Shown here: positions 1 to 10,422 of the stretch, piece by piece | How the letters are laid out: every line of letters begins with the position of its first letter | How positions within the stretch are numbered: the stretch's first letter is position 1 | Assembly (NCBI GenBank): GCA_025769875.1 | Contig: JAGFNK010000360.1 | Location: 1-54,135, forward strand | Origin: Russula earlei | Lineage: Eukaryota > Basidiomycota > Agaricomycetes > Russulales > Russulaceae | DNA length: 54,135 nucleotides | Direction of reading: 5' to 3' | The notes under the pieces: model-generated | Told to the model about the DNA's origin: nothing | The model's input: the letters and a program-made list of their open reading frames with translations, nothing else | Database searches by the model: none | Made by a program: the position numbers and the translations under genes

Positions 1-21
1 TCAGCAGTACGTGTCTTGACA
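1..21 (+). repeat. 3' tip of an LTR of family A
   Basis: These bases equal the last 21 bases of the full family-A LTRs ending at 29232, 44681 and 51068 (terminal TTGACA). The rest lies outside the window. The LTR abuts the RT reading frame of gypsy K, so it probably inserted into it. The left target duplication cannot be seen. Confidence 0.85.
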
Positions 22-812
22 CATATGGTGACTTTGAAGGACGTATATATCCTTTCTCCAAATGTTCCTTTAGGAATTCATCTTGAGCCTGTTGTTCTAC
101 TGGTGCAAGGGGGTAAATCTTGCAATTGAGCGTAGATGGAGCGTCAGGGATTAGGTCTATGGCATGATCCCAAGGTTTGGAAGTAGGAAAACGATGAGAG
201 GCTTCTTCAGAAAAGAGCCTTTCAAAGCAATGATAGTCGGGAGGAACTAAATCCTTCCAGTCCTTCTTGTCTTGATCAGCTGCTTGTGCAGCTAATTGGG
301 TAGAAGTGCTAATCTTTGCTACTCTGATTGGAGTAGGGTAAAAGCATGGGGGTATAGGAAGCCACTTGATCCATTTATCGGCGTCCCAAGTGGAGGCTAC
401 AACAGTATCCTCAAGGGTTCCTTTGGTCCAATCAATGGCAGGGTTGGTAGCACGAAGGAATGGGAAACCAAGAAGCATGTCATCGGTTGAGATTTCAGCG
501 ATATAGAAGCGCATCCGATGTTCTTGTCCTTTAAATCGAATATAAAGGTCAACTGCTTCAGTGACAGTTCCGGCTTTGTTATGAGTTCCATCTACATTGC
601 GCATGACTTTTGGCTTTTGTAGAGTGGAAACTGGGAGTTTATAGCGAGTAATGATATTCTTATGGATGAAATTGTTGGTTGCTCTGCTATCAAGTAGAGC
701 GACAAGATCGGCCCTTCGTCCACTAGTGCGTATTTGAACAGGAACTTTGATTGAATTGAGTCTTGCTACAAATACATCACTAGGGAAGACAGCTCGAATT
801 AAGGCCGGGTAA
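22..812 (-). pseudogene. Gypsy K copy 1: aspartic protease and N-terminal reverse transcriptase
   Basis: Read on the minus strand, this is one frame from just after the gag stop: a retropepsin domain, then the start of Ty3/gypsy RT. The protease active site at about 681-694 reads L-D-S-R-A where the family has L-D-S-G-A, so the flap-side Gly is Arg. The second protease signature (D-M-L-L-G-F-P-F-L) is at about 455-485. RT begins with the typical W-D-H-A-I-D and Y-P-L-A-P-V-E-Q stretches at about 60-180 and stops at the LTR A junction at 21. The frame overlaps the gag stop in the -1 register. Truncated and probably inactive. The gypsy assignment is secure. Confidence 0.85.
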
Positions 813-813
813 T

Positions 814-2653
814 TCAAGCTGGGGGAAAATCCATGCCGTTATTGACCATGGCGGTAGCCCATGAGCAACATTGTTCTTCAGAATATTCAGACATTATAGC
901 CGCAACTTCCTCAGGAGATGGTCCTTCATTATAAGTTTGTGTCTCCTGTTGAGTAGGTTGTTGGACTGGTTGATCATCAGGGGGATTTTCCTGATAATAT
1001 TCGGTTGGTTGTTCGTCAGTTTGAGCTAAACGAACATGGGTGTTGACCTGTTCTTCGGGGTAGTACAGTTCCTGGTATTCATCTGGTTCTATAACTTCAA
1101 CCAGACGTGTTTTCATAGGAACTGATTTGAAGGTGGTCGACTTGTTAGGACAATTGCGTGCCACATGTCCTTGTTTAGAGCAAAAGAAGCAACGACCTTC
1201 AACTTGATGTTGTTTCTTCTCTTGCTCAGTAGTGGCTGCTCTAGCGCGGTCAACATCCATTGGAACAACTTGATTGTTGCTCCTAGGAATAAATTGACCA
1301 GTAGGGTTCCTTGGTACAAAGGTAGGATTAACCCTAGGAGGCAGTCCAGGAGGAGGGCGGAATGTAGTGTTGGTAGGACGGAAGTTAAGGAATTGTTGGG
1401 GATTACGCGCGATATTGCGTATGTCTCCCATATAGCTTTGCCTCACAGCATATTTATTGTGTTCCTTTCTAGCCGCTTCAGTCCATTCCATGAAATTGGT
1501 AGGTAGGGTTTCCCTTGATCAAACGTTGTTAAGGAGTGGCCTACTAAGACCTCTAGCAAAATAGTCTAGAGTTCCGTTTGCGTTTAGGTCATATCCTGCG
1601 TTGTTAGCAAGGTTGGTAAAGGTGGCAATATAAGAGTCCAGGTCAGGTCCTTGTTGCCTTAGAACAGCTAGTTTGTTGAATGTGTTTTGCCTTTTATTAG
1701 TGTCAGTGAAGGCATTGTTAAACGCATTTCTAAAGTCGTTCCATAGAGCTTCATCAGTCCTGAGTATTCCCAGAGTATTGACACTATTATTGACTGCTTC
1801 CAGTTGAGTGTCAACCCAATGGTCCACATTAGGGCCCCTTATAAAGGATAGACAAGCGTTAACTCGTCTATAAGGATTTTTAAAGAGGGAGTTTTCATCA
1901 TTCATATTGTGAAAAATGGCAAACTCTCTCATGAATTTGGAGGATTGGGAGCAGTCTCCATCAAAGATAGATGGTGGGTTTCCCCTAACCGCTCCGTTAG
2001 AAGGGATTGGGACTATGGCAGCCATAGCTGGAGGTGGTGGAGTAGGAGGTGAAGGTGGAGTAGGAGGTGAAGGTGGAGTAGGAGGGGTAATAGGTCTAGG
2101 AGTGGGTACGTGAGCGATACCAAAGATCCTTTGTGGTACAGGAAGTGGTTCAGGTGCTGGCATGGCTTCTACAGCTAGATGTATAGGAGATAACCTTGGT
2201 GAAGGTTGTCTGGTTCGAGGTTGAGAGGAAGGTCGTTCGGATTCTTCTGCTGAAGATAAACAATGTCTTCCAAGAGAAGGTGAAGGTTGGTATTGAAAAA
2301 GTTGGTACTGGGGGTCTGATTGATCCCAAGTTCCTAAACCGTGTTCTTCGTTATTGAGAACAAGGCCTTCGTGAGTGGCGTATTCAAGGTTGAGTCCGAC
2401 TTCTCATCTATCAAGTTTATACCAACGTCCGTTGATAAATTCGATAGGGTGATAAAGGTTTTCGATGCGGAGGTAGTATCCTACTTCGGGTTCGTCGGGA
2501 TGCCAAAAGGCGTTACCAGTGATATGATTAGGTAGGTTGTCTTGGTTGCGTCGAGTGATGGTTTGGTGTTGAAGAGGGTTAGATGAGGAAGCGGGTTTGA
2601 TGGAGGGTTCAGGGATAGCAAGAGTATTTGAGGTAGAAGCCGTGGTGGAACGT
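814..2653 (-). pseudogene. Gypsy K copy 1: Gag with CCHC zinc knuckle
   Basis: This encodes the retrotransposon capsid/nucleocapsid protein that packages element RNA. From the first in-frame ATG at 2163 the frame runs to a TGA at 814, with one nonsense codon near 1519; the second copy at 46.6-47.8 kb is open there. A Pro-rich N-terminal segment with P-P-T-P-P-S repeats is followed by a retrotransposon-gag domain (about 2000-1500) and a zinc knuckle C-F-F-C-x4-G-H-x4-C at about 1155-1200. An acidic, Gln-rich tail follows. Recognisable coding sequence extends upstream of 2163 to about 2650, with one stop near 2405 where copy 2 has Gln. The true start therefore probably lies in the leader and 2163 is only a fallback. 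Confidence 0.85.
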
Positions 2654-2665
2654 TAAGCTTGGTCT
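2654..2665 (-). promoter_or_regulatory. Self-priming primer binding site of gypsy K
   Basis: Two bases inside the LTR end (2668), a 12-base segment is the exact reverse complement of 3148-3159 in the LTR. That LTR segment starts about 34 nt downstream of the minus-strand TATA box (about 3185-3194), so it should be the 5' end of the element RNA. This is the arrangement known from Tf1, where the folded RNA 5' end primes reverse transcription. Copy 2 conserves it near 49424-49435. Confidence 0.7.
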
Positions 2666-2667
2666 GA

Positions 2668-3598
2668 TGTCATGGTAACTAGCCATGTCAGTTCACAAGC
2701 GGAAAGCGAGTGGATGATAGAGAAGTGTTCAAGAAACGGGCTGGTTCCCGTGTATAATGAGTAAGGATCCCTGCAGCGGTCGAAGTGTTTTATGCTAAAC
2801 AGGTTATGGCCAATAGACCCTTCCTAGTACGACTCGGTCCGTTGAGAAGCTAGGGTAAGTTTGTAATGGGATAGACTAGGGCTGGTTCCACTAGCTATAT
2901 GCGTTCAAGTCTGTCGGGGACCTTGAACAATGCAGAGAGAGTAGAGGAAGGTAGGTCTTAAAGGAAGAGAGCTCTTCTCAGGGGAGTGAAGAGAGACTCT
3001 TAGGGAAGGAAGGGAAAGGCGAAGAGTAGATGGTGGATGGTGTGTTGAGAGTTGATGAAATGGAGAGGTGGTTGTGGGTTAAGTTTGTGAGAATGAATTG
3101 GGTTGCAGGCGAATATGTTGGGACAAGAGTAGGTTGGATTCTACAAGAGACCAAGCTTAGGGCTTTGGTCACAAAGTACTTGAGCTTATATATACAGGAG
3201 AAGCGCAGCAATAGCTGCGCTTTGACTGTGCTACTAGTATAGTAGGAGTCATAATAAGTAGGAGTCATAGGAATGAGGCCACGAATGAGTCAAAACCAAG
3301 TAACTGTGCTGCACAGTAGGTGCGCAGCATTGCACAGTCGAAACTAAGAAGTGAATATAAACAGAAAGAGAACCAAACAAAGGGAAAGTAACAGCAATCC
3401 AGTGTTACCTGGACGTGTGTGGATCACATGATAGCACAGAAGGGATCACAAGACGTAAGAGATCACAAGACCAGTAAGTAAAGGGACGTACAAAAGCAAG
3501 CAGTCCATAGCAAAAGGTAAGAAGTAAACGTAAAAGGAAAATGGTGTAACATGACAAGTCACATGATTTACCAGGCCAGTGGGCTCACACACCTTACA
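2668..3598 (-). repeat. LTR of gypsy K, copy 1 (5' LTR in minus sense)
   Basis: In minus orientation it runs from TGTAAGGT at 3598 to ATGACA at 2668, about 931 bp. It contains a TATA box at about 3185-3194 and a perfect 9-bp-stem hairpin at 3201-3222 just upstream of that. It is repeated at 49438-50238 with about 90% identity. The left boundary is fixed by the primer binding site; the right boundary is inferred from the TGTAAGG terminus, which recurs elsewhere. Confidence 0.75.
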
Positions 3599-3696
3599 GG
3601 TGTCATTGCAGTTCCTGACATGGAGTGGGCAACATGGTGGGGATGACATCAAGAGGGATGTGCAAGAGTAAAGGAGGACACTTGGATGGGACTAGT

Positions 3697-3741
3697 ACAA
3701 GTCATGTGAGTTTCCTGGCCAGTGGGCTCACACACCTTACA
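3697..3741 (-). repeat. Isolated 5' tip of a K-type LTR
   Basis: About 45 bp nearly identical to the first 45 bp of LTR K in minus sense (TGTAAGGTGTGTGAGCCC at its start). It then diverges from K into unrelated sequence. Similar short tips occur at 40204-40245 and 44683-44728. Confidence 0.55.
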
Positions 3742-3921
3742 AGACTCACCACTGAAAACTTTAGACCATATGTCAATTTGTGCATCATGAGCTGCTTCAT
3801 TGGTTGTCTTTTGAGCTGCCTTCTGAGCAGCCTCTCTTGTGAGCTGGGCCTTCTCTTCCTGTTCAGCAAGCCACTGTGCCTCAACTTCAGGGTGGGCAAC
3901 AAAATGTGCACTTGTCTTCAA
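3742..3921 (-). pseudogene. Ala/Glu-rich coding remnant, possibly transposon-derived
   Basis: A minus-strand frame with strongly coding-like composition (helical A/E/Q/K-rich peptide, including W-L-A-E-Q-E-E-K-A and a D-I-W-S-K-V-F-S-G end) stops at the K-type LTR tip at 3741. It resembles the helical linker of fungal transposon-associated proteins, but I cannot assign a family. The rest of 3922-4217 shows nothing recognisable. Confidence 0.3.
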
Positions 3922-4217
3922 AGAATGGCATGTCTTGTGCTTAGAGCCATATGATTAACTGAGGATGCCAATTTGAAACACTGACTTGAGCTCTAACATT
4001 CTGCATGACATCTCTCCAAAAACACAAGAAAGGGGAAAACATCAAATGAGTGTATTCTGACAAAAAGAAAACATGGGTGGATTAACATTAATCAGGACTT
4101 TTACCCCCCATTTGAAAGAAATGGAGATCATTATTATTATTTTTAGTGTGTCTTCAACTTCTGACCAAGTGCTAGATAACTTAGTAAGCTGAATGGTTGG
4201 TGGGTTGGTGAAAGTAC

Positions 4218-4594
4218 TGTCATGAACCATTTCCCAGAGAGAGCCCTTTAAGGACCCTTCCATATCAGAGGAAAGCTGGGCTCTATGGTGCCACCCTGTT
4301 CACACAGCCCAAACATGTGAGCAGAGGTGTCCACAATATTGCACATGCATCATCATGCAATTGATTTTAGGCACAATTGGCATACAACAAGCCCTACTTA
4401 TTGGCAACCTATATAGCAGTAAAGGACAACATTAGAGGCCTTTGAAGACCCTTTAGGATGATCCTAAGGTTCTTATATTGAACACTAATGGAGATATTAA
4501 AGACCCTAGAACACATTATTAGACTAACCCTAATAACCTTAGAACAAACTATAGGGCAACACTAGAGACCTTAAACTAATATTAGGGTTGACTC
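4218..4594 (+). repeat. LTR B, 5' portion (+ orientation)
   Basis: Begins TGTCATGAACC like the complete LTR B copies at 15232, 45049 and 48287 and follows them for about 377 bp. It is then cut by an oppositely oriented LTR B at 4595. No 3' remainder is found. Confidence 0.75.
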
Positions 4595-5887
4595 TGTCAG
4601 GACTCACTGTTGAACAATCTAGTTCAAGAGTGAGACAAAAGCTTGGAGATGGGTTGACTGAGTTTGAGGACAAAGTTGGCAAAGAGCATGGTCCAAACAA
4701 GTAGCAAGTACCAGTGGGGTACTGGTACAGGCTGTGAGAGGTGGTCATGAAAAGAGAGGGTCAGGGTGTACTAGGTAGGGTGGTCACAATGAGTACCCTC
4801 AGTAATGGAGTGCCACAAATTAAATGGACAGTCTGAAGACTGTCTGCTACTTTATTGAGCACTTGTATACTACAAGGGAACAGCTGAATACAGAACAAGT
4901 CATAACCTTGTTATCAAGCACAATGAGAGATGAGTAAGACATTGGGAAGCACTTAGTGAGCATGCTCAGTCATGCTCAGTAAGCTGCTGAGTAAGGAGGC
5001 CCTAGATGATGAGAAAGGGTTTTTAGTGTCCATGTGTTCACTGCCTGCATGTGCAAAGCATCTGATTCATTACTGTTAATTAGTTTAGGGCCAGTATTTT
5101 GGAGACTTTGAGTATTTGACAGTGAGGAGGTGTTCCTATAAGGCCCCTTCTAAGGTTCTATTAGGGTCCTTAGAGTCGAACTTAATATCAGTTTTAAGGT
5201 CCCTAGTGTTGTCTTATAGTTTGTTCTAATGTCACAAGTGCTGGTACTTTGGACCAGACAGGTAACTGGGCTAACCTACCCAGACAAGAGTCATGTTTGA
5301 CTTGCGATCAATGACTCTTTACTCTGACTCATGTTTACCACCACATTCCAGCATGTTCCCTCTCAATCGTCTTGTGGTTCCCTTAAGGACCCTATTTGAT
5401 ATAGGCAGCCTCTATGTATATAAACCATCTCTCTGACAAGAACAAGCCTTAAGCTTGTTCTCTTGTGAAATATCACTGGAATTTGCTTCAGATCTGTAGG
5501 CTTGCAGGAAATCAAGCAATTGTCTTAAAAACCCTTCTGAATGTCAAAGTCTTTGAACACAAAGACTTTCCAACTATATTTCCTCTCTGTGGTACACAAT
5601 CACCTTGGTGTTGTTGTCACCAAGATCCCCAACTTCCACAAGAATCTTTATTCTTGCTCGACTCTGTGCGCATGACTCATGCATGAAATGATTTGTCAGC
5701 GACACCACCCCCAGTTGGTGACATCTAAGGTTATTAGAGTTAGTTTAATAATGCATTCTAGGGCCTATAGTATCTTCATCAGCATCCAATATAAGGACGT
5801 CAGGGTCATCTTAAAGGGTCCTTAGAAAGTCTTTAGTGTTGTCCTTTACTGCTAGATAGGTTGCCACTAAGTAGGGCTTGCTGTATC
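4595..5887 (-). repeat. LTR B, minus orientation, split by LTR C and 5'-truncated
   Basis: It starts with the reverse complement of the LTR B end (TGTCAGGACTCACTG) and runs to 5229. It is interrupted by solo LTR C (5230-5723) and resumes from about 5729 to about 5887. The last ~190 bp, the LTR 5' end, are missing and gypsy M RNase H sequence follows directly. The truncation points to a deletion at that junction. Confidence 0.75.
5230..5723 (+). repeat. Solo LTR C (+), duplication TCTAA
   Basis: A 494-bp unit, TGTCACAAG...TTGGTGACA, flanked by perfect 5-bp duplications TCTAA at 5225-5229 and 5724-5728. It has a TATA box near 5416. A second copy in minus orientation is at 6553-7043. The clean duplication and lack of internal sequence indicate LTR-LTR recombination. 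Confidence 0.93.
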
Positions 5888-6552
5888 GCTAGAAGTTCTT
5901 TATCATAGATCATATAGTTCCTTTGAGCTAGGTCCAATGACTTGGAGTTTGGAGAAATATGCAACTAGGTGGTACTGGTTGAGTTCATCTGGTTGTTCTA
6001 AAATGGAGCTGACTGCAAAGTTGCTTGCATCACAGATCAAGTGGAATGGGTGATCTTTCTTGGTCAGATTAAACAATGGTTGGGCCAGATGGGAGTATTG
6101 GTGTATGAACTGTTGGTAAAAGTTACAAAAGCCTAAGAAGGCTTGGACTTTGGTGATGTTTGTAGGAGTTGGCCATTGTGTTATGCCTACTAGCTTGTCA
6201 GAGTCCATCAATATGTGTCCTTGGGATATGTGTATGCCTTGATAGCTTATGGATGTTTGATGGAAGGCACACTTCTCTGGTTTGAGGTATAAGTCATGTT
6301 CATGCAGGATCTTGAGGACTTTATGTGTCCATTAATCTAAGTTCTGAATGCTGAATGCTGTTTGCAAGGATTAGTATATCATCTAGATATACTACAACAT
6401 GCCCTGTTGTGATTAATGGGGCCAGGATGTTGTTCATAAATCTTTGGAATGTGGCCAGTGCATTGCATAGCCTGAAGGTCATAATAAGTGGTTCAAAGAG
6501 ACCTAAGGGTGTCTTAAAAGCTGCTAGGTGTTCATCACCTTGTCAGAGTTGG
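5888..6552 (-). pseudogene. Gypsy M: RT palm and start of RNase H
   Basis: On the minus strand this continues the RT of remnant M: an F-K-T-P-L-G-L-F-E-P stretch, the catalytic Y-L-D-D motif at about 6380-6400, then K-V-Q-A-F-L-G-F-C-N-F-Y and the C-D-A-S of RNase H (frame at 5903-6211). It ends in Y-D-K-E-L-L-A-I after a frameshift near 5905. Stops lie between the palm and the connection segment. Upstream parts of the same protein lie beyond solo LTRs C and D at 7044-7143 and 10988-11976. Confidence 0.85.
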
Positions 6553-7043
6553 TGTCACCAACTGGGGGCAGTGTTGCTGACAAATATGTTCACACACGAG
6601 ACAAGCACAGCAAGTCAAGCGAGATGCAAGTCCTCATGAGTTTCAGGGGTCTCAGAGATGACAATGCCGAAGCACTTGTGTTCCGTGGAGAGGGAAATTG
6701 GATGATAAGTCTTCGCGTTTGAAGACTTAGAGGTTTGAGATACTTTGAGAGATGATTGCTTGAGTCCTTGCAAGCCTACAAGATCCAAAGCTAGTAACCA
6801 GTGTATTTCACAGGAGAACAAGCTTGGGGCTTGTTCTTGTCAATCAGCAGTCTTATATACATACAGAGTACTATATCAAATAGTATTCATGAGGTAGCAA
6901 TGAGGCAATCGTGCTAGAACATGCAGGAAACATATGGTATGTGTGAGGCTAAATGAGTCATAGAAACATGTGGGAAACATGGGTCATGTCCAGGTAGGCT
7001 TGCCCGGTTGCCAGTCTGGTCCAATGTACCAGTTCTTGTGACA
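6553..7043 (-). repeat. Solo LTR C (-), duplication GTTGG
   Basis: A 491-bp LTR in minus orientation, inserted in the RT of gypsy M. Perfect duplications GTTGG flank it at 6548-6552 and 7044-7048. Removing the LTR and one duplication reconnects the K-F-D-I-Q-C-G-Y-N-N-I part of RT to the downstream part. TATA is on the minus strand near 6850. Confidence 0.93.
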
Positions 7044-7143
7044 GTTGGATATTGTTATAACCGCATTGTATATCAAACTTTGTGAAGTACTGTGCCCCTT
7101 ATAGTTTATCAATTAGGTCTGGGATCAATGGTAAGGGGTAGGC
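7044..7143 (-). pseudogene. Gypsy M: RT finger segment
   Basis: About 100 bp encode, on the minus strand, Y-P-L-P-L-I-P-D-L-I-D-K-L, one stop, then Y-F-T-K-F-D-I-Q-C-G-Y. This is the segment between the RT N-terminus and palm in Ty3/gypsy. It is stranded between solo LTR C and the LTR D/Harbinger nest. Confidence 0.8.
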
Positions 7144-7665
7144 TGTTGAAAAGGAACCTGAACAGATCAAAGAAGGCAAAGACCTTCATACAAGATTCAA
7201 GATCCACTCAGAGATGTTATGTGTTAGACAGAACTTTAGGCCCATGATACCAACCAAGAATTCTTGAACTTCAAACTTGAACTTGAATTCGGGATTTTCC
7301 AGGAGTGACTGTGTGACCAGTGTGATATAAGTGACATCGCATATATGATAAACTAATAGGTTTTTTTTTAATATGAGTTTTTATTTGCTTGTGATTTGCA
7401 TATTTGCTTGTGATTTGCATATTTGCGTATTGTGATTGCAGCCATGACTGGGAACTGACTCAGTCCACTTGTGTCCGCTGAATGTTGCCAAGGCATACTG
7501 TAGGGCCCAGGATCCATGCACACGGAGCGAGAGATTTTTGAAGAGGAAATGGAAAATCTTTTTTTGAAAAAAAAACTATTCAATAACATGTTCTGCGTGG
7601 TCCCTCTGAATTCTCTGATACTGCTCCCACATGTCATCAGCAATTTTATCTCGCCTGATATTTGC

Positions 7666-8916
7666 TCACTCCCTCTCACGCTGCGTCACAGGGCCTGTTC
7701 CAAGTTCACCAGCCAGCACTTCCTCTTCTTGTGCGTCCATCTGGAGGTCAGCCACTTGGTTGTCAAAGGTGCCAATCTCCCTAGAGTCATATGTGCGAAT
7801 AAGATTGTGAAGTGCTGCGAGCACACATGGGATGCGTGCTTGAACTCCCATGTCATACTCGTGAGGTTGTGAGAGAATCTTGAAACACCGCTTGAGAATT
7901 CCAAAAATGTGTTCAATGACATTGTGAGCTTGGGCATGACGCAAATTGAACAGCTCCTTGGGTGTGCATGGCCTAGGACAAACATCAGTAAGACAACTTG
8001 AAAGTAAGACAACAAAGACTCACCTTGTGCGAGCATGGCCCCATTCAGCTAGATGGTACTGCATGCCTCAATAAGGGGTGAGAAGTACATCTGATGAGGC
8101 AAAACCTGCATCACCAAGATAATACTTCCCCCTTGGGACATGAAGATCAGAATGATGTGCTGCATGAAAAAGTGTCACATCAGCAGTGGAACCCTCCCAA
8201 CCAGTCAGCAGGTAGGTGAAGTGGAGGTTGAATGAGCATCCTATGAGGCAGTTCTGCATGAGACCTCCTTTGCAGTTCCTTGCCGCATCACGCTCTGCAG
8301 CAGTGGCAAAACAGTCAATATGTGTACCGTCGATAGCACCCAGCGCATCCTTGAGAAATGGAAAGAATTTGGGGTTGCTTTGGATGAAAGGATGAGGGGG
8401 TGAATTGGCATCAGGAAGGTGCACAAATGTGGTGTAGAAGGGAGGACTTGAGAGAACGCCTAAAATTGTTTTAAAATACCTAGCTATCCATCAGACGACA
8501 TCTGAAAGAAACCTGAGAGATACTTACTTTGAAATGGTGCAGGGTGACTGCTGAAAATGCTCTCTGACATGTGTTGATGGCAGCCCTGTAACAGCTGTAT
8601 AAAGGAAGATAGCAATTTGTTCTTTGACTTGGACGTGTCATGATGATGAGATACCAAGTTGTTGGAGGATCCGCTGGAGGATGATAAATACTTTTTTATG
8701 CACCCCAAGCTCAGTCTGAATGTGCTCTGGATGGCCAGTGAGTAGGTCCTCAACCCACTTAGCCCCAGTGTATGAAGATGTGTGATATGGGATAGGAGGA
8801 CAATAGAGGGGTTCAAGGAGCTCAAGTAATGCTTGGCAGCAAAGTAGGAGAACAGTTGACATATTTAACATGACATATAGAGCTGTTGGTGCCGTTGGTG
8901 TCGCCATTGTACCCAT
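7666..8916 (-). CDS. PIF/Harbinger (HARBI1-like) DDE transposase
   Basis: Catalyses excision and integration of the element. Several minus-strand exons are visible. An N-terminal part (8916-8640) is followed by a helical DNA-binding segment in shifting frames (8640-8530). The catalytic part at 8424-8068 holds G-A-I-D-G-T-H-I (first Asp) and Y-Y-L-G-D-A-G-F (second Asp). The end at 7944-7666 holds N-V-I-E-H-I-F-G-I-L-K with the catalytic Glu. Frame breaks at about 8450-8530 and 7945-8067 look like short introns. The DDE triad is intact. Exon boundaries and the start codon are approximate. The partner Myb/SANT gene lies upstream at 9119-10422. Confidence 0.85.
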
Positions 8917-9118
8917 TGCTGATGAGGGTTATTGGGCATCTTGAGCGAGGGAGGGGACAACAATGGGGACAAAGCATGCAACTTTTTGACAGAAAATGTT
9001 TTTGGCACATCACATGTAATTTCACAATATGTGAAATATTTATTTGGATACACATACATGACACAACGACACAAATCATTGCTTATGCTTGCTTCACTTT
9101 CTCCACCAGATTACATAT

Positions 9119-10422
9119 CTATCCACATGCAAACTCATGTGATGACTCCATGGATATGAGCATGAGGTAGCCATCCACCTCTCCAATGCCGCAATTGGCA
9201 AACAGGGATAATGCTGGGACAATATCATCAGTTGGCAACCAACAACCATTTGTGATATCCTTGATATCACTGGCAAGGTGTTGGACTGCCAGTGTCCGGC
9301 GTGCATACTCAGGAAGTGCCAAAAATCCAGGTACAGTATCACCTGTGAGTGTGGGTGCAGGTGCAGGTGCAGGTGCAGGTGCGGGTGCGGGTGCGGGTGC
9401 GGGTGCGGGGGGTGCGGGTGCGGGTGCGGGTGCGGGTGCAAGTGCAAGTGCAGGTGCAGGTGCGAATTCAGGCATGGGCGGGCAGAGACCAAGAGAATGG
9501 ACAGTTGAGTTGAAGACATCAACAACTCTGTTCATGACTGCTGTAACACCCATGACAGCACACACCACGGTGTCACCCCTCTGTTTTTTAGCTGAAGATG
9601 TTTCGGACATCAGGATATTGTCAATGCGAGGTGATTTACGCTTGTTGGTTACAAAGTTGAATGAGGTATTTGTGAAGTCAAATGAGGTATTTGTGAAGTC
9701 AAATGAGGTATTTGTGAAGTCAAATGAGGTATTTGATGGTGAAGTTGATGCCCTCCTGCTGCCACCGACTTGAGACAAATCGGGGGTCAGGTGAGCAGGA
9801 GTAGGGGGCTGGGACGGAGCATGCTCAGCACGAGGTGTTGGCTGCGAAGCCCGGTATACATGTTTGCCTTTGGTTTTTGTTCCTACAAGAGATTCCATGG
9901 CCTCGCAATGTGGCCAGCCCTTGTGGTGGAACTTCTTGACCGCTGGTTTGTCCTACTAAAGTAAGATATTGTCGACAAATCAGGAGTTACAGACGCACTG
10001 CGACCAGCCCATCATACACTGCCTGATTTTGATTTTCTGCTGATATGTCCATTCCTGTCACATCATCCCAAGTCATGCCAGACTTATTTTTGATTCGCTG
10101 AAATGGTGTCCCAGTCGGTCTTCATCTAGTTGAATGGTGTCAGTGTTGAGGTGTAGTGAAAAGAGGAAACATGTACCCTTTGCCACTTCGTCTTGCACGA
10201 GCTCAGAGTTTTGAAGCCACCCTTCTTACAAAGGGACCTAATTTGACTGGCCACCTCATTGAAGACTTGATCCTTGAACATAGCGTTGGACATCATTTGG
10301 TCCTTGTGCTCCAAGAGGAAGTTTAAGAACTCGGCTTCCTCCTCAGTTGTCCATCTTGCCTTGATATCTGCTTGGGTTTCTTCTGCAGAGGAATCAGAGC
10401 TTCTTGACGAGTGGGTCTGCAT
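9119..10422 (-). CDS. Harbinger Myb/SANT-like DNA-binding protein
   Basis: The second protein of Harbinger elements, which helps the transposase bind the termini and enter the nucleus. The first exon (10422 to about 10160) carries the SANT-like domain (R-W-T-T-E-E-E-A-E-F-L followed by C-K-T-K-W). A middle exon at about 10110-9980 contains S-G-M-T-W-D-D. The last exon begins A-V-K-K-F-H-H-K-G-W-P near 9940 and runs to 9119. It contains four copies of a 7-residue N-T-S-F-D-F-T repeat and a long Pro-Ala repeat, both from tandem DNA repeats. The last exon is open over 259 codons. Splice sites are inferred from frame changes. Confidence 0.8.
9349..9464. repeat. (GGTGCR)n hexamer microsatellite in coding sequence
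   Basis: About 19 tandem hexamers GGTGCA/GGTGCG with a few variants, encoding a Pro-Ala dipeptide run in the Harbinger Myb/SANT protein on the minus strand. Length is a multiple of six, so the frame is kept. Confidence 0.9.
9660..9735. repeat. 21-bp minisatellite, about 3.6 copies
   Basis: Units AATGAGGTATTTGTGAAGTCA at 9660, 9681 and 9702 plus a partial at 9723. They encode the N-T-S-F-D-F-T heptad of the Myb/SANT protein. The copies are identical, suggesting recent expansion. Confidence 0.9.

Noticed and set aside
3542..3604. GGTGT on both sides of a 51-bp segment as a target duplication of a tiny element
   Set aside because: The segment is better explained as the 5' end of LTR K, and its inner end lacks a CA or inverted terminus.
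9186..9773. A 195-codon plus-strand Gly/Ala frame across the hexamer repeat
   Set aside because: It is the complement of the Myb/SANT last exon. The minus frame has the family's domain order and the plus frame does not.
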